NCBI GenBank assembly: GCA_050951405.1
Contig: JBMNIZ010000005.1
Span: forward strand, 1-64,000
Length of the DNA stretch: 64,000 bases
Direction of reading: 5' to 3'
Source of the DNA: JBMNIZ01 sp050951405
GTDB lineage: Bacteria > Bacillota > DULZ01
In this document: positions 25,083 to 34,539 of the stretch, in pieces
Layout of the letters: each line of letters opens with the position of its first letter
Position numbering within the stretch: the first letter of the stretch is position 1
Program-made: the position numbers and the translations under genes
Notes under the pieces: generated by a model
The model's input: only the letters and a program-made list of their open reading frames with translations
What the model was told of the DNA's origin: nothing
The model's database searches: none

Positions 25083-25735
25083 TTAATCTTTGTGCGGTCT
25101 TTCTTCAAAATCACCGGAAAAGGTTTTCGCAATTTCCCAATACATTTTCATCCTTTCCCGCAATCCTTTCCACAAGCCGAATTTTTCCTCCTTCATCACA
25201 TGGGAAAGATCCGGCAGAAGCACTTCGGCTACCTGGATTCCATGCAAATGCACATATCTGGTGAGAGCCATTTCCACCCCAAAACGGGTCATATCCAGAT
25301 TGGAAATGCGCTCCAGCAAGCTTCTTTTACAGCCCTTTGTCCTGACAAGAAGGGAGCTAACATTTGAGCCAAATCGGTAGTCAATCTTCCATGATCAAAA
25401 ATGCCCACTGACATTTCTACCCGGTTTTCCAAAACGGGTCTGAGCAGGTCTACCACATGCCGGGGAGTCAAACCGATCAGATCCGCATCCAGGAAAAGAA
25501 TAACCTCCCCGGCCGCTTCCTCCAGGCCCAACATCATCGCCCCTCCCTTCCCCAAATTGTCAGGGTAAGCAATAACTTGGGCCCCCTCCTGGCTGGCTAT
25601 TTCCGGGGTGGCATCGGTACAACCATCGCTGACAACGATCACTTCCATTATTTCTCTTACTTGCTGCAAAGGGCGAATAACTTGAGCAATTGTTTTTTCT
25701 TCGTTGAAAGCCGGAATAATTGCCGAAACTTGCAT
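25083..25735 (-). pseudogene. Family 2 glycosyltransferase, frameshifted
   Basis: The first frame (25735 to 25289) encodes a GT2 N-terminus: MQVSAIIPAFNEEKTIAQVI, EVIVVSDGCTDATPEIA, NLGKGGAMMLGL and the metal-binding DADL in VILFLDADLIGLT. It derails after GQRAVK; the C-terminal part (LLERISNLDMTRFGVEMALT onward to 25083) continues in another frame. Restoring one A in the AAAA run at 25325-25328 joins them to about 217 residues. It is a sugar transferase of the dolichol-phosphate-mannose-synthase-like type; the substrate is unknown. Either a real lesion or a base-calling error. Confidence 0.82.
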
Positions 25736-25789
25736 CGATGGTCCCCCTCAGGGTATGAAATGAACGAACATCAGTAGGTGTTAGTTCAT

Positions 25790-27499
25790 TTATAATTTAT
25801 TTGACTGTAGAAGGCTTCTTACTTTTTTCGAAACCTGGTCCAACTGAACAGAAAATTCTTCCCCCTCGCGCCTGAGATTAATGTCCACTGTACCCTGTTG
25901 CAAGGTCTTTTTTCCCACGGTAATCCTGATGGGAAAGCCGATCAATTCTGCATCGTTGAATTTAACTCCGGCCCTTTCATCACGATCATCGAAAACAACC
26001 TCCACTCCTTCATCAAGCAATTCCTGGTAGATGGACTCCGCTATTTCCATCTGTCTTTCATCCCGGTTGCTAACGGGAACGACCACCACATGATATGGAG
26101 CAAGAGATAAGGGCCAGATAATTCCCTTAGAATCATGATTCTGCTCTACCGTTGCCGCCAGGGTTCTGGTAATGCCAATACCATAACAACCCATAACGAT
26201 GTACCGCTTCTCCCCGTGCTCATCTATAAAAGTAGCATCCATGGCTTCGCTATATTTGGTTCCCAGTTTAAAAATCTGTCCCACTTCAATACCCCGAGCA
26301 CTGGCCAGTTGACCCCGACACTTGGGACAAGGATCACCGGCTCCCAACAGCCGGAAATCACCAATTACTGTGGCGGTGAAATCGCGGCCGTAATTGACAT
26401 TAATCAGGTGATAATCTTCTTTGTTGGCACCTGCTACTCCATTAGCCACCAAAGAAGCCTCTTCGTCAAGATAGATAGGAACCCCCTCCAGACCCACCGG
26501 CCCCACATAGCCTACAGCCAGTCCCAACTTTTCCTGTACCGTTTCCTGGTCGGCCAATTCCAAATCTAAACATGCCAATTTGTTTTTCAATTTGATCGTA
26601 TTTACTTCCCGGTCTCCCCGGACAACCACTGCAATCAGTTTCCCGTCTGCCAGATAGAACATGGTCTTGAGACATTTAGAGGCGGGCACGCCCAGAAAAT
26701 CTACCAGTTTTTCAATGGTTTTTGCAGCAGGAGTATATACTTCTTCCAGCTCTTTTTCCTCTTCCACACTTTTTTCCAGGATAACCCCTTCTGCCCTTTC
26801 CACATTAGCCGCATAGGAGCATTCTGCACAATAGACGATTTCCGCCTCCCCAGAACCGGCCAAAACCACAAATTCATGGCTGCGGCTGCCCCCGATAGCC
26901 CCCGTATCCGCCTCTACTGATCGGAAATCCAAACCACAGCGCCGAAAAACGTTTTCATAAGCCTGGTACATTTTCTGATAACTGACAGCCAAGCCTTCTT
27001 CATCTTTATCAAAAGAATAAAGGTCTTTCATCACAAACTCCCGACCCCGCATCAAACCGAATCTGGGCCTTTTTTCATCCCGGTATTTATTCTGAATCTG
27101 ATAGAGAAGTAAAGGCATTTGCCGGTGGGAGCTGATCTCTTTTCTAATCAAATCGGTAATGATTTCTTCATGGGTAGGTCCCAAACAGAAATCCCTCCCA
27201 TGCCTGTCCTTTAAACGAAAAAGTTCACTGCCATAAACATGCCAACGCCCGCTTTCCAGCCAAATTTCAGCCGGTTGAATAATGGGCAGAGCCACTTCCT
27301 GCCCTCCCGCCTTATCCATTTCCTCCCTGACGATATTTACAATTTTGTTAAACACCCGGTACCCTAACGGTAACAATGTATAGATACCGGCAGCAGCTTT
27401 ACGGATAAAACCTGCCCGCAGCAGAAGCTGGTGACTGACCACTTCCGCCTCTGCCGGGACTTCCCGCAAAGTGGGAGCAAAAATATTGCTGGCCCGCAT
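25790..27499 (-). CDS. proS: Prolyl-tRNA synthetase (bacterial type)
   Basis: 569 residues from ATG 27499, preceded by aaaggaggag (the frame opens at 27676 inside ispG). It charges tRNA-Pro. Class II motifs are seen in EVALPIIQPAEIW, RFGLMRGREFVMKDLYSFD and GCYGIGITRTLAATVEQ; between motifs 2 and 3 lies the editing (INS) domain with KCLKTMFYLADGKLI, typical of the long bacterial form. The C-terminal anticodon-binding domain includes VVVPVSNRDERQMEIAESIY. It follows ispG directly. Confidence 0.97.
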   Translation of the reverse strand: MRASNIFAPTLREVPAEAEVVSHQLLLRAGFIRKAAAGIYTLLPLGYRVFNKIVNIVREEMDKAGGQEVALPIIQPAEIWLESGRWHVYGSELFRLKDRHGRDFCLGPTHEEIITDLIRKEISSHRQMPLLLYQIQNKYRDEKRPRFGLMRGREFVMKDLYSFDKDEEGLAVSYQKMYQAYENVFRRCGLDFRSVEADTGAIGGSRSHEFVVLAGSGEAEIVYCAECSYAANVERAEGVILEKSVEEEKELEEVYTPAAKTIEKLVDFLGVPASKCLKTMFYLADGKLIAVVVRGDREVNTIKLKNKLACLDLELADQETVQEKLGLAVGYVGPVGLEGVPIYLDEEASLVANGVAGANKEDYHLINVNYGRDFTATVIGDFRLLGAGDPCPKCRGQLASARGIEVGQIFKLGTKYSEAMDATFIDEHGEKRYIVMGCYGIGITRTLAATVEQNHDSKGIIWPLSLAPYHVVVVPVSNRDERQMEIAESIYQELLDEGVEVVFDDRDERAGVKFNDAELIGFPIRITVGKKTLQQGTVDINLRREGEEFSVQLDQVSKKVRSLLQSNKL

Positions 27500-27527
27500 G
27501 GCTTCATCTCCTCCTTTTATCCTTTCA

Positions 27528-28589
27528 TTATACCATTTTTTGTATTTCCTGCAAGAGAGCCTCCACCAGCCGTTCTTGAGGCACCCTGGCAATAATCTCC
27601 CCTTCCTTGAAAAGCAAACCCCAACCCGGTCCGCCGGCAATGCCGATATCTGCCTGCTTGGCTTCTCCCGGACCATTCACTGGGCAACCCATAATGGCGA
27701 TTTTCAACGGTTGAGAAATGCCGGACAGCCTATCTTCCACTTCTCTCACCAAGGAAAGAAGATCGATTTCACAGCGACCGCAGGTGGGACAAGAAATCAA
27801 TTCTATGCCTTTCTGACGCAATCCCAACGATTTTAGTATTTCAAAACCGGCTTTCACTTCCAGTACAGGATCCCCGGTAATAGAAACCCGCAGGGTATCG
27901 CCAATCCCCTCACTGAGCAGAATTCCGATCCCGACAGAGGATTTCACCGTGGCCGTCAACAAGGTCCCCGCTTCGGTAACTCCCAGATGCAAGGGATAGG
28001 GAACCTCCTTGGCCAGTTGACGGTAAGCCTCTATCATTAAGGGCACGTGGGAAGCCTTAATGGAGATTTTGAGATCGGTAAAACTAATATTCTCCAGAAT
28101 CGCCACCTGATCTAAGGCGCTTTCCACCAGGGCGGCAGCAGTAAGGCCGCCATGCTTCTTGAGCAATCTCTTTTCCAGGGAACCCGCATTCACCCCGACG
28201 CGTATGGGAACTCCCAGGTCTTTAGCCTTCCTGGCAACTTCTTCCACTTTCATCCGGCTGCCAATATTTCCAGGATTGATCCGCAGGCCGTCCACCCCAC
28301 TGTCCAAGGCCATCAAAGCCAAACGATGATCAAAGTGAATATCAGCGATGAGGGGAATATCAATCCTTTCCTTGATACTTTTCAGGCTTCTGGCCGCTTC
28401 TTCATCTACCACTGCCACCCGGACTATTTCACAACCTGCCTCTTCCAATCGTTTAATTTGCTGTACGGTCTTGTCCACATTCCGGGTATCCGTGTTGGTC
28501 ATGGACTGCACGCTAATGGGATTATTTCCTCCTATAGCCACAGGTCCTACATGAATTACCCGGCTGGGACGCCGCCGGGAAGCTACCAT
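27528..28589 (-). CDS. ispG: 4-hydroxy-3-methylbut-2-enyl diphosphate synthase
   Basis: 353 residues. IspG (GcpE) converts cyclic MEcPP to HMBPP in the MEP isoprenoid pathway, with a [4Fe-4S] cluster. The TIM-barrel N-terminus has PISVQSMTNTDTRNVD; cluster ligands lie in ISCPTCGRCEID and IMGCPVNGPGEA. Together with dxr, uppS and cdsA it forms the envelope-lipid part of this block. It lies 11 bp after rseP. Confidence 0.97.
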   Translation of the reverse strand: MVASRRRPSRVIHVGPVAIGGNNPISVQSMTNTDTRNVDKTVQQIKRLEEAGCEIVRVAVVDEEAARSLKSIKERIDIPLIADIHFDHRLALMALDSGVDGLRINPGNIGSRMKVEEVARKAKDLGVPIRVGVNAGSLEKRLLKKHGGLTAAALVESALDQVAILENISFTDLKISIKASHVPLMIEAYRQLAKEVPYPLHLGVTEAGTLLTATVKSSVGIGILLSEGIGDTLRVSITGDPVLEVKAGFEILKSLGLRQKGIELISCPTCGRCEIDLLSLVREVEDRLSGISQPLKIAIMGCPVNGPGEAKQADIGIAGGPGWGLLFKEGEIIARVPQERLVEALLQEIQKMV

Positions 28590-28600
28590 TATTAATCCCC

Positions 28601-29611
28601 CTATTGGATAATGCGTAAAATATCTTTATAGGTAATGAGCAACATTAAAGCAATTAAAAGAGCAAAGCCGATGAAATGGATGAAATTCTCATTTTCAGGA
28701 TTGATAGGTCTGCCTCTTAAGCCCTCAATCCCTAAGAAAATCAACCTGCTCCCGTCCAGGGCGGGAATGGGTAAGAGATTAATCAGACCCAGGTTCAAGC
28801 TTAACAGCCCGGCAAAGTTGATTAAGGTTGCCCAACCAAAACCTGCTGCTTCTCCTACCAGATGAACAATCCCCACCGGACCGGCCACATCAGCAGCTAC
28901 TTGCCCTGTGATCATTTTTACCAGATCTTTAATGATAGCTATGATAATCGCCAGCGAGTAGGAAATTCCCATTTTGATGGCGGCAAAAAATCCGGTTTTT
29001 TCGAAATGCCTTTTGATCCCAATCATGCCTACATTCTCTTGCACATTCAATTGGGCATGCACCGTGACCTGAAATCTCTCATTCCCTCGTTCCACAGTAA
29101 TGTGCAAATCCTGTTCCGGACTGCTCCGGATAATTCCGGTTAAATCCATCCAGGTGGGAGTGGGTTTCCCATCAATAGCTACCAACCGGTCTCCTGCTTG
29201 CAGGCCTGCCTGCTGAGCCGGGCTTCCTTCAGTGACCCCGGCAATCATATTGCTGTTGGAAGCAACGCCGATGCCCATAAAAACAACAATGAAAAAAATT
29301 ATCGCCAGGACAAAATTCATCAAGCTGCCGGCAGCGATAACTCCCATCCTCTGCCCGACGGATTTTTTGTTAAATCCCCTTGGGTCATCCGCTTCACCCG
29401 GCTCCATACCGGCCATCCTGTTAAATCCCCCGATAGGAAAAGCTCGTAAGGAATAGGTGGTTTCTCCCACTTTTCTCGCTACCAACAAAGGACCCATTCC
29501 TAAAGCAAATTCGTGAACTCTAATGCCCACCAGTTTGGCCGCAAGAAAATGCCCCAATTCATGGACAAAAATCAGAATCCCTAAGATCAAGATAGTCAAA
29601 ATAATGGTCAT
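28601..29611 (-). CDS. rseP: Site-2 intramembrane zinc protease RseP/RasP
   Basis: 336 residues. It cleaves membrane-embedded anti-sigma factors and signal-peptide remnants. Zinc ligands are in FVHELGHFLAAK (HExxH) near the N-terminus and NLLPIPALDGSRLIF near the end; a PDZ domain (GVTEGSPAQQAGLQAGDRLV) lies between helices, with RAFPIGGFNRMAGME after the first. Four membrane helices are predicted. It sits 2 bp after dxr. Confidence 0.95.
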   Translation of the reverse strand: MTIILTILILGILIFVHELGHFLAAKLVGIRVHEFALGMGPLLVARKVGETTYSLRAFPIGGFNRMAGMEPGEADDPRGFNKKSVGQRMGVIAAGSLMNFVLAIIFFIVVFMGIGVASNSNMIAGVTEGSPAQQAGLQAGDRLVAIDGKPTPTWMDLTGIIRSSPEQDLHITVERGNERFQVTVHAQLNVQENVGMIGIKRHFEKTGFFAAIKMGISYSLAIIIAIIKDLVKMITGQVAADVAGPVGIVHLVGEAAGFGWATLINFAGLLSLNLGLINLLPIPALDGSRLIFLGIEGLRGRPINPENENFIHFIGFALLIALMLLITYKDILRIIQ

Positions 29612-29613
29612 GG

Positions 29614-30797
29614 CTATCTCCTTCCTCTGGCAGGTATTTCCCTGGCCACATACTCGGCAGCTTTTCTCCGGGCTTCCCGGTCAACTTTCAAAATATCCTC
29701 CAGTCCCGGTCTGGGGATGGAGCGATGGGCTCCCATTACTTTTTCCACCAGTTGAATAATCTGCAGAAAGCCTATTTGTCCCGCCAAAAAGAGCTGAACA
29801 GCCACTTCATTGGCCGCATTTAAAACCACCGGAAAAGTACCTCCCTGTCTGCCCGCCTCATAAGCCAAGGCCAAGGCAGGAAAGTTTTCCAGGTCAGGCG
29901 GTTCAAAAGTCAGTTGACCGATCTGGGCCAGATCCAGTTTTTCCACACTGAGGGATGGTTTTCTCTCCGGCCAAGTCAGGGCATACTGAATGGGGAGTCT
30001 CATATCGGGGAGACCCAGCTGGGCTAGCACAGAACCATCCAGGAACTCCACCAGGGAGTGAATAATGCTCTGGGGATGGACCAGCACCCGAATGAAATCA
30101 TAGTCAATGCCAAAGAGAAACCTGGCTTCGATAACTTCCAACCCTTTATTCATTAAGGTTGCAGAATCCACAGTTATTTTGAGCCCATATGCCAGCGGGG
30201 ATGGGCTAGGGCCTGTTCAGGGGTAACCTGCCGCAGCCTTTCCCGGTCCCAACCGCGAAAAGGTCCACCGGAAGCGGTGAGGATCAACTGAGAAATGCCT
30301 TTCCTTTCTTCTCCTTGTAAACATTGAAAAATCGCTGAATGTTCACTGTCTACGGGTATGATCTTGCTGCCGTGTTTTTGGGCCAGTTCCATCACCAAAG
30401 GGCCTGCCGCCACTAGGCTTTCTTTATTGGCCAGGGCCAGATTCTTGCCTTCCTTTAAAGCTTCGATAGTAGGCAAAAGGCCTGCAAAACCCGAAACAGC
30501 GTTGATCACCAAATCTACCTGAGGCAGAATAATCGCTTCCGGCAGGCTTTCGTTGCCGATGAATACCTGGACAGGTAAATCCTCCAAGCGTTTCTTGAGG
30601 ATTCTCCCTTTTTCCCTATCTCCCACCACGATGACCTGGGGTCGGAATTCTCTGGCCTGCTTTTCCAGCAATTCGATGTTAGCCATTGCTGTCAAAGAAA
30701 CAACCTGCCATTGGTGAGCCAGATGCCGGCATACTTCCAAAGACTGACGGCCAATGGAGCCGGTAGAACCTAGAATCGCCACTCCTCTTTTCATCAT
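29614..30797 (-). pseudogene. dxr: DXP reductoisomerase, split by one-base frameshift
   Basis: The first frame (30797 to 30174) has the NADPH-binding GVAILGSTGSIGRQSLEV, ALANKESLVAAG and PVDSEHSAIFQCL; it ends after HPRWHMGSK. The second (30171 to 29614) starts at DSATLMNKGLEVIEARFLF and completes the enzyme. In the family the joint reads MG.KITVDSATLMNKG; adding one A to the AAAA run at 30177-30180 restores exactly this and gives about 394 residues. Dxr makes MEP and should be essential here since ispG is present, so an error in the sequence or slippage is more likely than loss. Confidence 0.9.
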
Positions 30798-30807
30798 GTA
30801 TTCCCCT

Positions 30808-31893
30808 TTATTTCCAGTTAAAGTTGCTTTGCCACAATCCTTTCAGCACAACCAGCAAGATTGGGCCGATTATTACTCCCAAGATACCGAAAACCTTATA
30901 ACCCACATATAAAGAAATCAGTGCTTCTAAAGGGTGAATGCCGATGGACACTCCAAGGATTTTCGGTTGGATTACTTGTCTCACAACTGAAATAATCGCA
31001 TATAAAATTAAAAGTGCCAAAGCTAATTTTACCCGGCTGCTGAAAAGCAGTACTATAATCCAAGGCACAAAAATCAGACCCGGCCCAAGAATCGGCAGAA
31101 TATCCAATATCCCTACAAAAAGAGTGATCAACAAAACGTAATCTACCCCGAGAATATACAAGCCCAACAAAGTCTGGGCCATGGTGATCAACATCAAAAC
31201 AATTTGGGCCCGCAAATATCCCAGAATTGCTGCTCCCGTTTGCACTCCCGATCTATGGGCAATACGGGCGGCTTTTTCCGGCAAAACCAAATAAAGGGTT
31301 TTTTTGATTAATTCTTTATCCTTGCTAATAAAGAAAGAAGAGATCAAAGCAAAAAAGATGATCAAAATCACGTTGGGAACGGCGGTCATAAAACCGAAAG
31401 ACCAGTCCAAGGCTGAAAAAAGATTGGCGGTAGCTTTTTCCAAATAAGACTGGGCGTTCTGCTGCCAGTTACTGGGAAGATTTAGCGAAAAATAGAAAAC
31501 CTGGGCCTCTCGGAAAATTTCCTCCAGCCAATCCAGCAGGATCTGGAAATAATACGGCAGAGAACGGGAAAACTTGCTCAACTCCAGAACCGCCCGCACA
31601 ATCATCCAGATAATCACGGCCAAAAAACCACCTACGGTGGCAATCATGGTGATCAGAACCCCGATGACTCTGGGCAAACGGCACTTGTTGACTACGAAAG
31701 TCACCAGAGGATCGAATAAAGCGGCTAAAAGAAAACCTATGATAAAGGGCAGCATTAAAGGCCAAAGAAAAGCCAAAATAGCTAATAGGGCAGGCAAAAT
31801 ATGGTAATAGGCTAGGTAGACGATTCCCAGGACAAGGAGTATTTTAATAATTGCAATCAGATCTTTTAATTGTTTTTCCGGAATCTGAGACAT
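30808..31893 (-). CDS. ytvI: AI-2E-family permease (YtvI-like)
   Basis: 361 residues and about eight membrane helices with the AI-2E/UPF0118 signatures LLAALFDPLVTFV, GVLITMIATVGGF, LGYLRAQIVLMLIT and ILPILGPGLIFVPW. It fits the sporulation membrane protein YtvI subgroup, whose substrate is unknown. It is inserted between cdsA and dxr in an otherwise standard operon, 8 and 10 bp from its neighbours, so it is cotranscribed with lipid genes. Confidence 0.82.
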   Translation of the reverse strand: MSQIPEKQLKDLIAIIKILLVLGIVYLAYYHILPALLAILAFLWPLMLPFIIGFLLAALFDPLVTFVVNKCRLPRVIGVLITMIATVGGFLAVIIWMIVRAVLELSKFSRSLPYYFQILLDWLEEIFREAQVFYFSLNLPSNWQQNAQSYLEKATANLFSALDWSFGFMTAVPNVILIIFFALISSFFISKDKELIKKTLYLVLPEKAARIAHRSGVQTGAAILGYLRAQIVLMLITMAQTLLGLYILGVDYVLLITLFVGILDILPILGPGLIFVPWIIVLLFSSRVKLALALLILYAIISVVRQVIQPKILGVSIGIHPLEALISLYVGYKVFGILGVIIGPILLVVLKGLWQSNFNWK

Positions 31894-31901
31894 GATCCAC
31901 C

Positions 31902-32699
31902 TCAGCTTAATTTAAGCAGTTGCAGGTAATAATATACCAAAGGAGCTACAAGAAGAAGGCTGTCCAAGCGATCCAGGACTCCCCCATGGCCCGGAAGGAT
32001 AGTGCCGGAATCTTTCATCTGAGCAAACCTTTTGAAAGCGGATTCAAATAAATCTCCCATAGTACCCAAAACAGCTGCCAACGCCCCTAAAAGGGCCAGA
32101 TACCCGTAACCAGCATTGGTAAAAAAGGCGAAAATCACTGCTATGATAATCGTAAAGCACAAGCCCCCGACAGCACCTTCCAGGCTCTTTTTCGGACTAA
32201 GCCGGGGGCATAATCGCTTCCGACCAAACTTTGTACCGATAAAAAAAGAGGCGGTATCATTGGTCCAGGTGAGCAGCAGCATTAATAGAGCCCAAGTGAA
32301 TCCTTCAGAAAGATGGAATCTGGCCCAAAGGAGATAGCTGTACAAACCGGCCACATAATATACTCCCAGTAAGCTAACCCCTACATCTTGTAAAGCTATT
32401 CGGGGAAAATGAACAATGAAGTACCAGAAAAAAAATAAGACCACCAGCCAAAGAAAGAAACCCAAATAAGGTTTCAAATCATAATATGTACCTAAGAGGA
32501 TAATTATGGATACAAGATAAGCAGGGGAAAAAACCGGGGTAAATCCCATCCGTCCCATCAAATCAAAAAACTCGGACAGTCCCATCAGCACGATGACCAG
32601 AGAAAAAAGCAGTAAAGGGATGCCCCCTAAGTAGAAAACAACTAAGATCAGAGGTATCCCGAATAAAGCTGTCAGAAAACGCTGCCAGATCATCACCAA
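31902..32699 (-). CDS. cdsA: Phosphatidate cytidylyltransferase
   Basis: 265 residues, about seven membrane helices. CdsA makes CDP-diacylglycerol from phosphatidate and CTP. The C-terminal signature is KDSGTILPGHGGVLDRLDSL; RKRLCPRLSPKKSLEGAVGG precedes it. It lies 19 bp after uppS, as in most bacteria. Start at ATG 32699 or ATG 32693 (MIWQR) is equally possible. Confidence 0.95.
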   Translation of the reverse strand: MVMIWQRFLTALFGIPLILVVFYLGGIPLLLFSLVIVLMGLSEFFDLMGRMGFTPVFSPAYLVSIIILLGTYYDLKPYLGFFLWLVVLFFFWYFIVHFPRIALQDVGVSLLGVYYVAGLYSYLLWARFHLSEGFTWALLMLLLTWTNDTASFFIGTKFGRKRLCPRLSPKKSLEGAVGGLCFTIIIAVIFAFFTNAGYGYLALLGALAAVLGTMGDLFESAFKRFAQMKDSGTILPGHGGVLDRLDSLLLVAPLVYYYLQLLKLS

Positions 32700-32718
32700 T
32701 ACTCCGTTTCATTAAAAA

Positions 32719-33504
32719 TTAAAGGCCGCCAAATCTTCTGTCTCGCAACTGGTAGGCGCGAATTGCTTCCACCAACTGTTCCCTGCGAAAATCCGGCCAA
32801 AGTATATCAGTAAACCAAAACTCCGTATAAGCCAATTGCCATAGAAGAAAGTTGCTGATCCGGTACTCACCGGAAGGCCGAATGAGAAGATCCGGATCGG
32901 GAAGACCCCCGGTAAAAAGATGCCGGGAAAACAGCTCCTCGTCAATGTCGTCCGGATGGAGACGGCCGGCATGGGCCAGGCGGGAAATTTCCCGGGCGGC
33001 GCGGACAATTTCAGCCCTGCCTCCATAATTGATGGCTACGTTCAAGATCAGCCGATTATTATCGGCCGTGAGCTCAGTGGCCTTCAATAATTCTTCCCTT
33101 GCCTTCTTCGGAAGCTGCCCCATCTCTCCAAGGGTTTGAACCCTGACGCCCTGACGATGCAATTCCCCTATTTCTTTTTCCAGGTATTCCACCAAAAGCC
33201 CCATCAAGATATCTACTTCTTCCCGGGGCCTCTTCCAGTTCTCAGTGGAAAAAGCAAAAACTGTTAGGATGGCTATGCCGAAGTCCAGACAGGCCTCCAC
33301 AATTTCTTTCAGGGTCTCCATTCCTTGACGGTGACCGGCGGCCCGGGGTAAGCCCCGGCTCTCCGCCCACCTGCCGTTTCCATCCATGATAATGGCAACA
33401 TGGCAAGGCATAGCTTCCTTTTCGAGGTCTGAACAATCCAGTTCAAAACGGGCTTTCGGTATTTTTTTCTCCTTTGATTTTAATGGAAAGCGATTTGGAA
33501 ACAT
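32719..33504 (-). CDS. uppS: Undecaprenyl diphosphate synthase
   Basis: 261 residues from ATG 33504 with ggggag upstream (the frame opens at 33543). It builds the C55 lipid carrier for cell-wall synthesis from FPP and IPP. Motifs: VAIIMDGNGRWAESRGLPRA, GHRQGMETLKEIV, FAFSTENWKRP and LPDPDLLIRPSGEYRISNFL. The Asp in IIMDGNGRWA binds magnesium. The N-terminal 35 residues (KEKKIPKARFEL) are a charged extension. Confidence 0.96.
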   Translation of the reverse strand: MFPNRFPLKSKEKKIPKARFELDCSDLEKEAMPCHVAIIMDGNGRWAESRGLPRAAGHRQGMETLKEIVEACLDFGIAILTVFAFSTENWKRPREEVDILMGLLVEYLEKEIGELHRQGVRVQTLGEMGQLPKKAREELLKATELTADNNRLILNVAINYGGRAEIVRAAREISRLAHAGRLHPDDIDEELFSRHLFTGGLPDPDLLIRPSGEYRISNFLLWQLAYTEFWFTDILWPDFRREQLVEAIRAYQLRDRRFGGL

Positions 33505-33538
33505 CTGCTTCTCCCCTAAATTATACCATGGTTTTACC

Positions 33539-33568
33539 AACAAACCCCCTCTGCAGAGGGGGTTTGTT
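33539..33568. terminator. Perfect 30-bp palindrome between ferredoxin and uppS
   Basis: aacaaaccccctctg followed by its exact complement cagagggggtttgtt, centred at 33553/33554. It starts two bases after the ferredoxin stop. It probably acts as a terminator or processing site separating the translation genes from uppS; the T tail is weak in either direction. Confidence 0.7.
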
Positions 33569-33570
33569 AA

Positions 33571-33738
33571 TTATTCTTCCACAATAGCTTCACTGGGGCA
33601 AACGTCCTTACAAGTACCACAATCAGTGCAAGCTTCTTGATCAATGACAAAAATATCATCACCTTCAGAAATTGCACCGCTGGGACACTCATCGGCACAG
33701 ATGCCGCAGGCCAAACAGTCGTCAGTTATCCGGAACAA
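33571..33738 (-). CDS. Small 2[4Fe-4S] ferredoxin
   Basis: 55 residues from a TTG start at 33738 with aaaggaggtg upstream. Two CxxCxxCxxxCP motifs are visible: CLACGICADECPSGAI and CTDCGTCKDVCPSEAI. It is a low-potential electron carrier for anaerobic redox enzymes. It sits between frr and uppS, downstream of a small unknown gene. IspG also needs reduced ferredoxin or flavodoxin, so a link to the isoprenoid genes further down is possible (inference). Confidence 0.93.
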   Translation of the reverse strand: MFRITDDCLACGICADECPSGAISEGDDIFVIDQEACTDCGTCKDVCPSEAIVEE

Positions 33739-33741
33739 AAT

Positions 33742-33963
33742 CTACACCTCCTTTCCTGTCACGACTGGTGCTTCATATGCAACAATCAAGTCTACCCGAC
33801 CATCCAGCCTTGTTTGTTGCCTGACAATGCGGAGCTTATTGCCAAGTTCTTTGTTGCTGATAGGTTTGGTCAAAACCACATCCCCTATTTCATAGCCGGC
33901 CCCATGCAATATTTTTTTCCCTTCTTCTAGCGGGTATAAAACCACATTGGGCATCTGCTTCAT
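33742..33963 (-). CDS. Small PASTA-like protein of unknown function
   Basis: 73 residues: MPNVVLYPLEEGKKILHGAG, YEIGDVVLTKP, then LDGRVDLIVAYEAPV. The PNV.L...EG.KIL..AG pattern resembles a single PASTA-type repeat, but there is no membrane helix or signal, so it is cytoplasmic. It lies between frr (15 bp) and the ferredoxin gene (3 bp). I know no assigned function. Confidence 0.65.
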   Translation of the reverse strand: MKQMPNVVLYPLEEGKKILHGAGYEIGDVVLTKPISNKELGNKLRIVRQQTRLDGRVDLIVAYEAPVVTGKEV

Positions 33964-33978
33964 TTTGTTTGTGCCCCT

Positions 33979-34539
33979 TTATACTTCCTGTATCTCTTCC
34001 TCTTTTATCTGCAAGGCTTTGTCCACTAGTTCAATGTATTTATCCGTGAGCTTTTGGGTCCGATCCTGCATCTTCTTGGCTTCATCTTCAGAGATTTCCC
34101 CGTTTTTCTCCTGGGCCTTAATCTTGTCGTTGGTTTCCCGGCGGATGTTCCGGATCACCACGCGAAATTCCTCCGCCTTTTTCCGGACCACCTTCACCAG
34201 TTCCTGGCGCCTTTCCTGGGTTAACTGGGGGATACTGATACGGATGACGGTTCCGTCATTGCTGGGATTAAGACCCAGATCCGATTTTAGGATGGCCTTT
34301 TCAATGCTGGCGATGATACTTTTATCCCAAGGTTGAATAACCAGTAAACGGGCTTCCGGTGCAGAAATGCTGGCCAATTGGTTAAGAGGAGTCATAGTCC
34401 CATAATAATCAACCTGCACCCGATCCAAAAGGGCCGGATTAGCCCGACCTGCCCGAACAGAGGCGAACTCCTTATTGAGTACCTCCAATGCCTTTTTCAT
34501 TTTTCCCTCCGCATCTCGGAACAACTGCTCACTCATCAA
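33979..34539 (-). CDS. frr: Ribosome recycling factor
   Basis: 186 residues, the usual length. RRF with EF-G splits the post-termination ribosome. Motifs: VRAGRANPALLDRVQVDYYG, TPLNQLASISAPEARLLVIQ, PWDKSIIASIEKAI and IRISIPQLTQERRQELVKV. It overlaps pyrH by 11 bp. Confidence 0.97.
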   Translation of the reverse strand: MMSEQLFRDAEGKMKKALEVLNKEFASVRAGRANPALLDRVQVDYYGTMTPLNQLASISAPEARLLVIQPWDKSIIASIEKAILKSDLGLNPSNDGTVIRISIPQLTQERRQELVKVVRKKAEEFRVVIRNIRRETNDKIKAQEKNGEISEDEAKKMQDRTQKLTDKYIELVDKALQIKEEEIQEV

